Shown here in pieces: positions 40,401 to 43,869 of a DNA stretch of 64,000 nt. The stretch is taken from contig CAUJNA010000591.1 in assembly GCA_963377175.1 (NCBI GenBank), positions 531,501-595,500 of the forward strand, in the 5' to 3' direction. A program made the position numbers and the translations under genes. This DNA is from Effrenium voratum (taxonomy: Eukaryota > Sar > Dinophyceae > Suessiales > Symbiodiniaceae). Positions within the stretch are counted from its first letter, which is position 1, and every line of letters starts with the position of its first letter. The notes beneath the pieces are model-generated. The model saw only the letters and a program-made list of their open reading frames with translations. It searched no databases and was not told the origin of the DNA.

Positions 40401-43400
40401 AAAATGGGAATTGGGCGCCCCCTAAACTGATTCGCTTCCTTGTGCCTTCCCTTCTCAGTTTAGGGGGGTCGAAACACCATTTGGAGAAACACTCGTCCCC
40501 AAGACGACATGGGAAAACTGGATGGGCTCCTCCATGTCCTCCCCAAGACCCAACAAAAACCGGTTATTTTGTCCGTTGCTCATTCAATGAGCCAATGGTG
40601 TTCCTAAAGCAAAGTGCCCCTTGGGCCAGGGGAAACAACTCGCTGGCCGGTCAACGAAACGACTTCTACCTGTGGCAGGCAAAGAGCTGGCCTGGGGTCT
40701 GAAATTGGTACCTGTCGAAGGGAATCTTTCGGAAATACAACCTCCCTTCCTTACATACAAACGCCTCATACACAAAACCATGCTTAATTAGATTGTTTTT
40801 TTTCTATCCCTATTATCTTATATAATTTTCACATATTAGATTATATATTAATGTATTATATCTAGCCCTTTACATATTTATCTTCCAAAGGTTTTAATAG
40901 ACGCTCATATATGTCATAAATCCATGTTTATCCTATCATAACGTTTCTTGCTCGTCGAAAGTACGTCCATCAACCAATACCTATCAAACAATTTGGAGGC
41001 AACGCCCATACGAGCTTAGGCCCGAAAAAAAAATGCACCTCCGTCCATATGGCATGGGCGAACCAAGCACCACAGCGCCGGCATCTAAAGTATTATAATT
41101 ATGAATCAGAATTATATGTCACGATAAATAATCTCTCATAGGCCCACGGAAACACAAAGAAAAGTACGCGCCCATCATCTTTATGGTTAATGACAAGGAT
41201 AACACAGTATCGTGTTTGTGGATCCTACCGTGTCTTTTAGATAGCTCCTTAGATTATATTTGCTATGGAATTCCAACTACAAGGATTTGAGCCGTCCATT
41301 ACGTTGCAAACGACGTGCCAACTAACAACACAAAAGCTGTGGAAAATTGACACTATACTCGGCTTCTTTTCCCATTGAAGGTTAGTATCCAAACCCAAAC
41401 AAATATTCACTACGACCTCGCGCGAATATGAGTCAAGTGCGCCGAGAAGGATGCTAAAATCAGCGTAGACCCCAGATAGGAAGCAACCATGTACATTCAC
41501 TCAGGATTGTCCTTCCTTTTTGCCTTCGCTGAATTTACTCTCCAGTTTCAATGCCAGTCTCCTGCACAGGTTTGCAGCTGACTGTGGGACATATTACTGG
41601 GACAATCATCATGTCTCTGGGTCGTGGCAAACAGTCACGCACCTACCCACGCTCCAAGCATGGCTGCCCACGCAAGCCACGTGCAAGATGCAAGTCTTGC
41701 GGAGCCCGTCACCTGAAGAACAAGGTTGTACTGCCCTGGATTTCCGCCAGAGCATTGGGCGTCGTAAATGGCATCCATTGTGTCCATGACGTTTCCACAC
41801 GCTTCACTCCCATCACAATCACTAAGCTTTTCTCGTGCTTGTTGAAACGTCTTGTCCACCTTCTTGGCTGTCTTGATAAACTTGACCGCCCTCTTTGACC
41901 ACTTCAAGGCACGTGCAGCCTTTCCTGCAAATGGAAGCAGATCTGTGAGGCAAATGCCTCCTTGATCTCTGAACCACTCATATAAAGAGTCCCAAACTGA
42001 GGTCCCCTTTAGCTGCACTTTGACAGGAAAGAGCTGCCCAGGAACTGCTGCTTCGATGGTAGACCATTGAAGAGTGTAGCCACCAACGTCATTCGATGAG
42101 AAGTCATCGACATCCCAGATGGACACCGTCACAGACTCTCCGGGTTTGCAGTGGACCTCTAGGCTGCCGAAGATCACCGATTCGATCGCAGTGCCAACGC
42201 TTCCTCCGTAGCAGGTGTTTTCCACCACGGAACCGGCTTCAAACTTGCCCTTGTATGCCTTCGACCCACCCGACACGCAAGAGAGTCTCACGGTGATTTC
42301 ATCTTCATAGCCACCAAGGAAGCCATCGTCAGTGTCCTGGCAGTGGATCCTCCGAACGTGAACTTTGTAGTAGCCTAAAGCACCAATGAAATCCACTCCC
42401 TCTTGTTCATTCTGCTGCCGCAAGTCCTCTGGTATCTGGTCACTGCAGCAGCCTTGCATAAACAGTGCCAGGGGAGAAAAGACTAGCGCGAAATACATCA
42501 TAAGATGAGCTGAACACGTCATTCCGAAATGCAGGATGTCAACTTGGTGCAGCTACTTTGGTTGGAGCGTCTGGGGCCCAAATGGCTTGTGGTCGATCCA
42601 ACCTTGTTTCGAAATAGTTGTCACAAAATGGATGTGTATTGATATTCACTATAACACCGAACAATGCCGCTGATTGAATCAGCACATGCAGAAAATGGTG
42701 CGAACGACGTGCCAACTGACAACATGGCCATCGAATGCAAAAAATGGCAAGCCATTTCCGGCTGAGCTCCGGTTCCGGTCGAGTGAAAACAGCTCGAGTT
42801 GCCTGTCTGCCTTGTCAGCTCCCCTGGGGATCCCCTCAGGTCATTTCCTCGTCCCTATTTGACGAGGGATCCTGAATGACTTCTAAGGCAGGAGTTTGCA
42901 CACACGATCCTTTTGGTGCAAGCCTTTCATTCCCATGAGTGCTAAGGCAAAATGATGCACTGGATCTTTTGGCGCACGCCTTTCATTGGAACCCCGTTCC
43001 TTAGAACCCCTTCAGTGCCAACACCGCCCCGTTCCGTTCCCAAAAACCCGCCAGACCCCCTGGCGGAATCGGGGCTGGGGCGTGCTAAGCATCTGCTTGT
43101 TCGGCCAGGCCTGGAACTTAAACCGCTGCGAGCCGTACCTGGGCTTCCGACGGAATCGACGCAACTGGACGCTCCTTTTTTCTTTTGGGGGGGGGTTGAG
43201 CTCAGTGCTGGTGGCCTTTGCGGCTTTACGTGGGGAACCAGAAGGCAACCACACAGTTTTGGGGGAAACCCAAAAAAAAGAAACTGAAGGGAAGCCGCGC
43301 AGTTTTGAGGGACCCTCTGTTGCAAAACAAAGCCGCCTACTTGCTTGACCTTGCATCGCTGAACGGGGAGAAGAGTTCCAAGGTGTAGGGCCCCGTACAA

Positions 43401-43864
43401 ACCGTGGCCCAGATGGCACCCAATGCTTCCATTGGGGCAACCCTCCTTCAATGGCATTCGACCAAGCCCTGGACCATTGCCAAGTCCAAGCTTTAGCTAA
43501 CTCCTGATTCATCCTTTCCTATGTTAAGCGCTTCCTCTGTATCGGAAAGAGGTGCGGGTTGAATAACCAGGACCCTTCATTTCTGCAGGCCCGAGTCAAA
43601 TCTCCTACAGGCCTGGTCCCCCTGCCCGAAGAAAACAAGAGAAGAACAACACACCATGCTTGTGTGACTGTGTGTGTGAGTGTGTGTGTGACTGTGTGTG
43701 ACTGTGTGTGTGTGAATGAGCGTGTGTGTCAGAAATCCGGAGTGATATTGCAACCTCGATCTTCGAAACTCCCATACAATCATCAACCCAGCCCCCCAGC
43801 GCCGGGGCTTCGACACAACATCCTGCGTTGCGTCTGCTGGACGCTCTTGCGGCGAGAACCAGTC
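203..43864 (-). CDS. CFAP91: CFAP91-like ciliary protein gene (about 27 micro-exons; 3' end beyond window)
   Basis: CFAP91 (MAATS1; AAT1/FAP91 in Chlamydomonas) is an axonemal protein of the calmodulin- and spoke-associated complex. It helps anchor radial spokes and dynein regulators on the doublet microtubule. On the minus strand the exons listed below give, in family order: a PRY.. segment; [10 protein letters not shown] + [24 protein letters not shown] + [29 protein letters not shown]; charged helices; [14 protein letters not shown] + FPGLVQLE; the IQ motif [25 protein letters not shown] + [45 protein letters not shown]. These track the vertebrate protein, which has [16 protein letters not shown] and LVRLQEERR in the same positions. 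Introns run from about 0.4 to 7 kb, most with GC donors. The first exons and the C-terminal part are not seen. The identity is inferred from remembered family sequence, but order and phase make it strong. Because only exons are coding, this span is a locus, not one open frame. Confidence 0.85.
1080..1130 (-). CDS. CFAP91: CFAP91 exon: [15 protein letters not shown]
   Basis: Acceptor CGAAG, then 17 codons [17 protein letters not shown], then GC donor (GAG|GCGCGG). Phase is 0 at both ends. Joined to its neighbours it reads [22 protein letters not shown], the same order as the vertebrate ESGRRQ..RLREEDEIF stretch. A charged, continuous helix. The 1.2-2.7 kb repeat array lies in the 3.2-kb intron upstream. 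Confidence 0.85.
1184..2750. repeat. Decamer tandem array, unit about GGGAACCCAA
   Basis: About 1.57 kb of imperfect 10-bp units (GGGAACCCAA with GAA, GAG and AAG variants). A higher-order period is marked by AATGCCAA, for example about 66 bp between 1253 and 1320. There are no stops in most frames, so both strands show 570-770-residue false ORFs of GNPREPK-type or [14 protein letters not shown] repeats. It sits in a CFAP91 intron. Confidence 0.97.
3097..3312. repeat. Perfect 108-bp tandem duplication
   Basis: Two copies, 3097-3204 and 3205-3312, look identical by eye, each starting TGGAGACAAG and ending GTGTGCCCTTA. The lack of divergence suggests a recent event. It lies within a CFAP91 intron, and the short ORFs across it are not convincing. 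Confidence 0.95.
4381..4472 (-). CDS. CFAP91: CFAP91 exon: [10 protein letters not shown] segment
   Basis: A pyrimidine-rich stretch ending TTGAAG is the acceptor. Then [20 protein letters not shown] and [10 protein letters not shown] follow, ending at a GC donor (CAG|GCGAAG). The vertebrate counterpart reads KELVRLQEERR..MLAERQRR. GC-rich third positions contrast with the surrounding intron. It enters with one carried base and leaves in phase 0, which fits both neighbours. Confidence 0.87.
5062..5114 (-). CDS. CFAP91: CFAP91 exon: [13 protein letters not shown] segment
   Basis: Acceptor GTGAG, then [17 protein letters not shown], then GT donor (GCCC|GTGCGC). The phase fits both sides: CG|G from the exon at 6520, then C|CT into the exon at 4472. 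It aligns loosely with the family segment ending FLSKEL. The exact ends are less certain, since a GC donor 4 bases earlier would break phase. Confidence 0.65.
6336..6470. repeat. Dispersed foldback element, copy 1 (diverged)
   Basis: Shares with 13735-13850, 15121-15228, 18473-18582 and 26458-26572 the order: GGTTGCTTTCTGCTCCCCTG, TTAACTTTTAGTGG, a short loop, CCCATTAGTTGGC, CCTTGGCAAAATGCA. This copy has small insertions. It lies in a CFAP91 intron. Confidence 0.75.
6520..6592 (-). CDS. CFAP91: CFAP91 exon: [13 protein letters not shown]
   Basis: Acceptor GGCAAG, two bases completing Arg, then [19 protein letters not shown] and VEEK, then GT donor (CG|GTGCGG). With the upstream exon it reads [14 protein letters not shown], close to the conserved EGKEKRLELIQELR of CFAP91. 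Strongly GC-biased codons on the minus strand. Confidence 0.87.
7565..7599 (-). CDS. CFAP91: CFAP91 micro-exon: [11 protein letters not shown]
   Basis: 35 bp: acceptor [17 protein letters not shown], one carried C, GC donor (AAGC|GCTCGG). The motif QN(M/L)MFEGKEKR is diagnostic of CFAP91 just after its IQ motif. Phase 2 in and phase 1 out match both neighbours. Confidence 0.88.
8550..8619 (-). CDS. CFAP91: CFAP91 exon with IQ calmodulin-binding motif
   Basis: [17 protein letters not shown] fits the IQ consensus ([ILV]Q..[RK]G...R) and the vertebrate AVIYLQKLLRGR. The IQ motif is the likely calmodulin contact. GC donor (CGCGC|GCGCCA) in phase 2 joins to YQNLMFEG. The acceptor is probably CTCAG before AG-TCG, though a start 2 bases later is possible. 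The plus strand also has an open frame here but no family match. Confidence 0.85.
8700..12600. other. Intron sequence without assigned exons
   Basis: Mostly CFAP91 intron. It holds a (CA)n tract near 10.4 kb and GC-rich islands near 10.1 kb and 11.5 kb. The 11.5-kb island reads [18 protein letters not shown] on the minus strand and may be a missing CFAP91 exon. I could not fix splice sites for either island. Confidence 0.4.
10366..10443. repeat. (CA)n microsatellite
   Basis: About 39 CA units with one AA interruption at 10430-10431. It is in a CFAP91 intron. Confidence 0.98.
12727..12800 (-). CDS. Candidate CFAP91 exon (charged helix)
   Basis: A GC-rich island on the minus strand. From CATCCCAG it reads [11 protein letters not shown] to a GC donor (AAG|GCGAAG), or in another frame [12 protein letters not shown], which resembles the basic KPPRF region before the IQ motif. 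Its position between the exons at 13.9 and 8.6 kb is right, but the phase does not clearly fit either neighbour. Confidence 0.4.
13735..13850. repeat. Dispersed foldback element, copy 2
   Basis: About 110 bp with AACTTGTAGTGGTTTAATGG facing CCCATTAGTTGGCAAAAAGT, followed by the CTTGGCAACATGCACCAAAG tail. It begins about 25 bp inside the intron that follows the exon at 13873. Confidence 0.85.
13873..13940 (-). CDS. CFAP91: CFAP91 exon: [19 protein letters not shown]
   Basis: A very good acceptor (CTTCTTTGTGTGTGCAG) leads in phase 0 to [19 protein letters not shown] and HEQ, then GT donor (AAAG|GTCGGC). It corresponds to the YELAEVHKALLDKK helix of the vertebrate protein and follows VEALKQ in frame. 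Confidence 0.75.
14786..14814 (-). CDS. CFAP91: CFAP91 micro-exon: PPQVEALKQ
   Basis: Acceptor CATCCAG (or, 11 bases on, CCCCCACAG, leaving only 18 bp), then PPQVEALKQ and GC donor (CAG|GCGACC). It leaves in phase 0 into ELEMTTALK. The family has PKPKV..KAGFLKR here. The start is uncertain. Confidence 0.6.
15121..15228. repeat. Dispersed foldback element, copy 3
   Basis: Same head and tail as the other copies, but the inner AAAACCCATTA part of the stem is deleted. It is in a CFAP91 intron. Confidence 0.85.
15229..17360. other. Intron sequence: A-rich tract and a degenerate 55-bp repeat
   Basis: An A-rich, AAACAAAA-type tract occupies about 15435-15540. About three degenerate copies of a GGTTGCCGTG..CAAAGGAAC unit lie at 16560-16725. 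A GC-rich island near 16.8 kb has no splice signals I trust. No exon was assigned. Confidence 0.45.
17365..17755. repeat. Satellite of about 63 bp, roughly 6 copies
   Basis: Units read CTTCAAACCA(A/G)CCATAA, then TGTTATACCCTCCAACAAAA, then GGGG.TTTGTTCCGTTGAT. Copies start near 17369, 17433, 17493, 17556, 17617 and 17677, with a short last copy. Period 60-65 bp with point changes. It is in a CFAP91 intron. Confidence 0.93.
17794..17820 (-). CDS. CFAP91: CFAP91 micro-exon: FPGLVQLE
   Basis: Acceptor TTGCCAG, one base completing Ser, FPGLVQLE, then either GT (GC|GTGGGC) or GC (GAA|GCGTGG) as donor. With the exon at 19605 it reads [12 protein letters not shown] against vertebrate LNTYEGLVELE. 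The next exon in the chain (14.8 kb) does not follow directly, so a piece may be missing. Confidence 0.68.
17926..18020. repeat. G-rich (TGGGGGG)n tract
   Basis: About a dozen TGGGGGG-type units, strongly G-quadruplex-prone on the plus strand, immediately upstream (minus-strand sense) of the exon at 17.8 kb. Confidence 0.95.
18473..18582. repeat. Dispersed foldback element, copy 4
   Basis: Nearly full-length copy: GGTTGCTTTCTGCTCCCCTG head, CTTAACTTTTAGTGGCTTAA arm, CCCATTAGTTGGGAAAAG arm and a diverged tail. Confidence 0.88.
19015..19150. other. GC-rich exon-like island, strand unclear
   Basis: About 75% GC. The plus strand reads [20 protein letters not shown] and the minus strand [20 protein letters not shown]. 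Neither matches CFAP91 at this position and I found no confident splice pair. Confidence 0.3.
19605..19666 (-). CDS. CFAP91: CFAP91 exon: [20 protein letters not shown]
   Basis: Acceptor CTTGTAG and donor GACAG|GTGTAAAG bracket an open frame giving [20 protein letters not shown] plus AG carried into Ser. It starts in phase 0 after [13 protein letters not shown] and leaves in phase 2 into FPGLVQLE, so both junctions work. Confidence 0.75.
21293..21332 (-). CDS. CFAP91: CFAP91 micro-exon: [13 protein letters not shown]
   Basis: Acceptor GCCTTGAG, one base completing Glu, [15 protein letters not shown] donor (GAG|GCAACG). Matches the family ERRNIIKDYSDYASQ segment residue by residue in character. 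Phase is consistent on both sides. Confidence 0.8.
21413..21545. repeat. Degenerate (GGGGAAATTTGGGGAACATTT)n repeat
   Basis: About six imperfect copies of a 20-22-bp purine-rich unit, in the CFAP91 intron upstream of the exon at 21332. Confidence 0.85.
22466..22488 (-). CDS. CFAP91: CFAP91 micro-exon: VLRKMQK
   Basis: A 23-bp exon: acceptor CTTCGTTTCATTTCGCAG, VLRKMQK, carried GA, GC donor (GGA|GCGCAC). It links LRTK (exon 23669) to ERDVIAEY (exon 21332) in phase and sits where the family has IRKLV..KLER. Very short, so it needs transcript support. Confidence 0.65.
23669..23725 (-). CDS. CFAP91: CFAP91 exon: [19 protein letters not shown]
   Basis: Acceptor CATGCGGATTCAG, 19 codons [21 protein letters not shown] donor (AAG|GCGATG), phase 0 at both ends. 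A charged helix equivalent to the KLQEGKEAKMAKIQR region. Confidence 0.82.
25052..25099 (-). CDS. CFAP91: CFAP91 exon: [16 protein letters not shown]
   Basis: Acceptor TGCGGAG, 16 codons [18 protein letters not shown] donor (AAG|GCTTGT), phase 0/0. With the flanking exons it reads [20 protein letters not shown], matching family RLEVLKELLRKREENQN. Confidence 0.82.
25595..25621 (-). CDS. CFAP91: CFAP91 micro-exon: DKRLQLLHQ
   Basis: 27 bp: pyrimidine-rich acceptor GGCCTCCGCCGCAAG, nine codons [11 protein letters not shown] donor (CAG|GCTGGC), phase 0/0. The plus strand is also open here but has no fitting splice pair. Confidence 0.72.
26358..26393 (-). CDS. CFAP91: CFAP91 exon: [12 protein letters not shown]
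   Basis: Acceptor CATCGAAG, 12 codons [14 protein letters not shown] donor (CTG|GCCGCG). Corresponds to the MERKEWAFREQ region. The 3' limit is uncertain: the frame stays open through AAISSYH, and a small exon may be missing before 25.6 kb. Confidence 0.65.
26458..26572. repeat. Dispersed foldback element, copy 5 (best preserved)
   Basis: Arms AACTTTTAGTGGTTTAATGG (from 26489) and CCCATTAATTGGCAAAAAGTT (to 26533) pair imperfectly around a 4-base loop. Head GCTTTCTGCTCCCCTGCTAA, tail CAAGCAAAATGCACCAAAGC. It lies just upstream of the exon at 26393. Confidence 0.9.
26573..28340. other. Intron sequence without assigned exons
   Basis: No GC-rich exon island, no long repeat and no convincing frame on either strand. 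Most short frames have AT-rich, non-coding-like codon use. Confidence 0.4.
28360..28379 (-). CDS. CFAP91: Probable CFAP91 micro-exon: VRIQLME
   Basis: GG-AAG acceptor, then RIQLME with a carried Val codon. It ends either at a GA donor (GAG|GACAGC, phase 0 into [10 protein letters not shown]) or four bases later at GC (phase 1). The family has RRKMMNEME here. The phase fits the exon at 29258. Its 20-24-bp length makes it tentative. Confidence 0.5.
29258..29307 (-). CDS. CFAP91: CFAP91 exon: [16 protein letters not shown]
   Basis: Acceptor GGCGAG, one base completing Arg, [18 protein letters not shown] donor (GG|GTGCTT). With the previous exon: [15 protein letters not shown] against family IERAREKRAWEASLP. 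A clear match with correct phase. Confidence 0.87.
29755..29870. repeat. (GTGTCTGC)n octamer-like repeat
   Basis: Degenerate TGTGTCTGCC-type units with a period near 8 bp. The ORFs across it are CVSV-type translations of the repeat. Confidence 0.85.
30008..30070. repeat. Possible fragment of the foldback element
   Basis: TTTAACTTTTAGTGGGTTAA followed by a different right half. It matches only the left arm of the element at 26458. Confidence 0.5.
30148..30193 (-). CDS. CFAP91: CFAP91 exon: [14 protein letters not shown]
   Basis: Acceptor CAGGTGCAG, two bases completing Gly, [16 protein letters not shown] donor (TAG|GCGCCC after carried AG). Together with 31302 it reads [19 protein letters not shown], matching family [21 protein letters not shown]. 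Confidence 0.88.
31302..31338 (-). CDS. CFAP91: CFAP91 exon: [12 protein letters not shown]
   Basis: Acceptor TTGTCCGCAG, 12 codons [12 protein letters not shown], carried G, GC donor (TATG|GCCCGG). Family equivalent IPELLTLATLTWG. Phase 0 in, phase 1 out, both consistent. Confidence 0.88.
31744..31804. repeat. (TA)n-rich tract
   Basis: Two TA runs flank AATATTATA motifs in inverted order, so the tract can fold back on itself. It is in a CFAP91 intron. Confidence 0.9.
32326..32380 (-). CDS. CFAP91: CFAP91 exon: [18 protein letters not shown]
   Basis: Acceptor GATGTTCAG, one base completing Glu, [20 protein letters not shown] donor (CAG|GCAGAT). Joins MFRE (39247) across a 6.9-kb intron and then VPEVLQL. 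Matches the conserved YR(E/D)(S/A)..QTDPYS.(D/E)Y signature, with Val replacing the usual Asp. Confidence 0.9.
32515..32535. repeat. Telomere-like CTAACC repeats
   Basis: CTAACCCCTAACCTAACC (reverse complement GGTTAGG-type) immediately precedes the GGGTTC array. Too short to be a telomere; possibly the seed of the array. Confidence 0.5.
32548..34491. repeat. (GGGTTC)n hexamer array 1 with poly-G blocks
   Basis: About 1.9 kb of GGGTTC with TTT and CTC variants, broken about every 100-150 bp by CTTTTTTGT plus 9-18 G. The plus strand is a strong G-quadruplex former. Non-stop frames give false Gly/Ser/Phe-rich or Pro/Asn/Arg-rich ORFs up to about 900 residues. It is in the 6.9-kb CFAP91 intron. 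Confidence 0.97.
34492..35484. repeat. GC-rich minisatellite, about 10 copies of 75-120 bp
   Basis: Units contain GGGGGGCTGCGCCCC, CCCAACCCCCCCGCCT, GTTTGGCG.AGCC.GACGTTC and CGTTCTTGTTCAGTTCTAT. The G-run/C-run pair can form a hairpin. Unit length varies because some copies carry a second GGGCTGCGCCCCGCCC block. It directly abuts the first hexamer array. Confidence 0.95.
35487..35639 (+). CDS. Plus-strand exon of unknown gene, 51 codons
   Basis: After acceptor GGCAAG, 51 codons begin [20 protein letters not shown], continue through [15 protein letters not shown], and end at GT donor (CTGCAG|GTCTAG), phase 0/0. Codon use is strongly GC3-biased and the product looks globular and helical. Function not recognised. 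It lies antisense inside the CFAP91 intron and may belong with the RRM-like exon 200 bp downstream. Confidence 0.6.
35738..35789. repeat. Direct repeat of 21 bp
   Basis: AGGTTTGTTTCTCTAGCTTGC occurs at about 35738 and again 30 bp later, between the two plus-strand exons. Each ends in a pyrimidine tract plus TAG, so each could act as a splice acceptor. Confidence 0.8.
35844..36033 (+). CDS. RRM-like (RNA-recognition motif) coding segment
   Basis: From [23 protein letters not shown], then SSLHVN, then [21 protein letters not shown] and VAAYG. The order WYVTNVP (RNP2-like strand), first helix, [10 protein letters not shown] (RNP1-like strand) and second helix is RRM-like, though RNP1 aromatics are missing. 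GTGAGC inside (after ALP) could be a donor that truncates it. The frame then runs into the second GGGTTC array. Role unknown; RNA binding is an inference. Confidence 0.5.
36038..37593. repeat. (GGGTTC)n hexamer array 2 with poly-G blocks
   Basis: About 1.55 kb with the same architecture as array 1: GGGTTC runs alternating with CCTTTTTTTT plus long G runs. One short non-repeat island, ATTGGATGAAACTATGGGTA, lies near 36638. All long ORFs are translations of the repeat. Confidence 0.97.
37600..39240. other. Intron sequence without assigned exons
   Basis: Lower-GC sequence between hexamer array 2 and the CFAP91 exon at 39.25 kb. No tandem repeats and no frame with coding-like composition were seen. 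Confidence 0.4.
39247..39287 (-). CDS. CFAP91: CFAP91 exon: [13 protein letters not shown]
   Basis: [13 protein letters not shown] plus carried GA, GC donor (GAGA|GCCCGG). It joins to [12 protein letters not shown] as MFRE-SEAQT, the CFAP91 signature. The acceptor is probably CTCGGAG. An in-frame ATG 11 bases upstream (39300) looks like a start codon but is more likely in the intron, since family members have coding sequence before this point. Confidence 0.83.
39566..39623 (-). CDS. Possible exon: [13 protein letters not shown]
   Basis: CGCGGCAG acceptor-like site, frame [13 protein letters not shown], then GT (TTG|GTGACC). The plus strand is open too ([18 protein letters not shown]). Not a recognised CFAP91 segment. 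Confidence 0.3.
40283..40368 (-). CDS. CFAP91: Probable CFAP91 exon: [20 protein letters not shown]
   Basis: [17 protein letters not shown] and [11 protein letters not shown], then GT donor (TCC|GTGGGT). It lies just before the TVATQ segment, where the family has MPFNVVYA....FPPTS. The acceptor could be GATTTGAG or, 10 bases later, GCCGAG. Confidence 0.62.
40790..41260. other. AT-rich island
   Basis: About 470 bp that look roughly two-thirds A/T, with many TATAT and ATTAT strings, unlike everything else in the window. No ORF, tRNA or rRNA signal was seen. It separates the nested secreted-protein gene from the CFAP91 exon at 40.3 kb. Confidence 0.7.
41635..42522 (-). CDS. Secreted protein with C2-like N-terminal domain (unknown family)
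   Basis: 295 codons from ATG. Residues 1-27 ([18 protein letters not shown]) form a signal peptide. Residues about 45-175 carry the strand pattern [17 protein letters not shown]..., [18 protein letters not shown] and FPVKVQLKG, typical of a C2-type or PLAT-like beta sandwich. Acidic residues are available for calcium, and at least two Cys are well placed for disulphides. Residues about 190-235 are helical and basic ([20 protein letters not shown]). The tail after YNLVLQ (hydrophobic [13 protein letters not shown]) begins exactly at a GT donor (CAG|GTGACG, exon end 41713). The true protein may therefore splice onward, one option ending [12 protein letters not shown] near 41527. Alternatively it is a GPI-type tail. 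No known name. Confidence 0.72.
   Translation of the reverse strand: MTCSAHLMMYFALVFSPLALFMQGCCSDQIPEDLRQQNEQEGVDFIGALGYYKVHVRRIHCQDTDDGFLGGYEDEITVRLSCVSGGSKAYKGKFEAGSVVENTCYGGSVGTAIESVIFGSLEVHCKPGESVTVSIWDVDDFSSNDVGGYTLQWSTIEAAVPGQLFPVKVQLKGTSVWDSLYEWFRDQGGICLTDLLPFAGKAARALKWSKRAVKFIKTAKKVDKTFQQAREKLSDCDGSEACGNVMDTMDAIYDAQCSGGNPGQYNLVLQVTGSARLASCTWLAWAAMLGAWVGA
43111..43143 (-). CDS. CFAP91: Probable CFAP91 exon: [11 protein letters not shown]
   Basis: Acceptor CGGAAG, 11 codons [13 protein letters not shown] donor (CAG|GCCTGG), phase 0/0. The frame continues open as AWPNKQML. The family has GKNRYKYFERP here. It follows DATQDV (43.82 kb) in phase. Confidence 0.5.
43664..43732. repeat. (TG)n/GTGTGACTG repeat
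   Basis: Degenerate GTGTGTGACTGTGTG repeats. Confidence 0.9.
43817..43864 (-). CDS. CFAP91: Probable CFAP91 exon: [16 protein letters not shown]
   Basis: Acceptor GCGGCAG, 16 codons [18 protein letters not shown] donor (GTT|GTGTCG), phase 0/0. Together with PRYGSQRF it resembles PKEVYEDPEVTGKNRYKYF. This is the most upstream CFAP91 piece I can propose; N-terminal exons should lie above 43.9 kb. Confidence 0.48.
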
Positions 43865-43869
43865 CTGCC

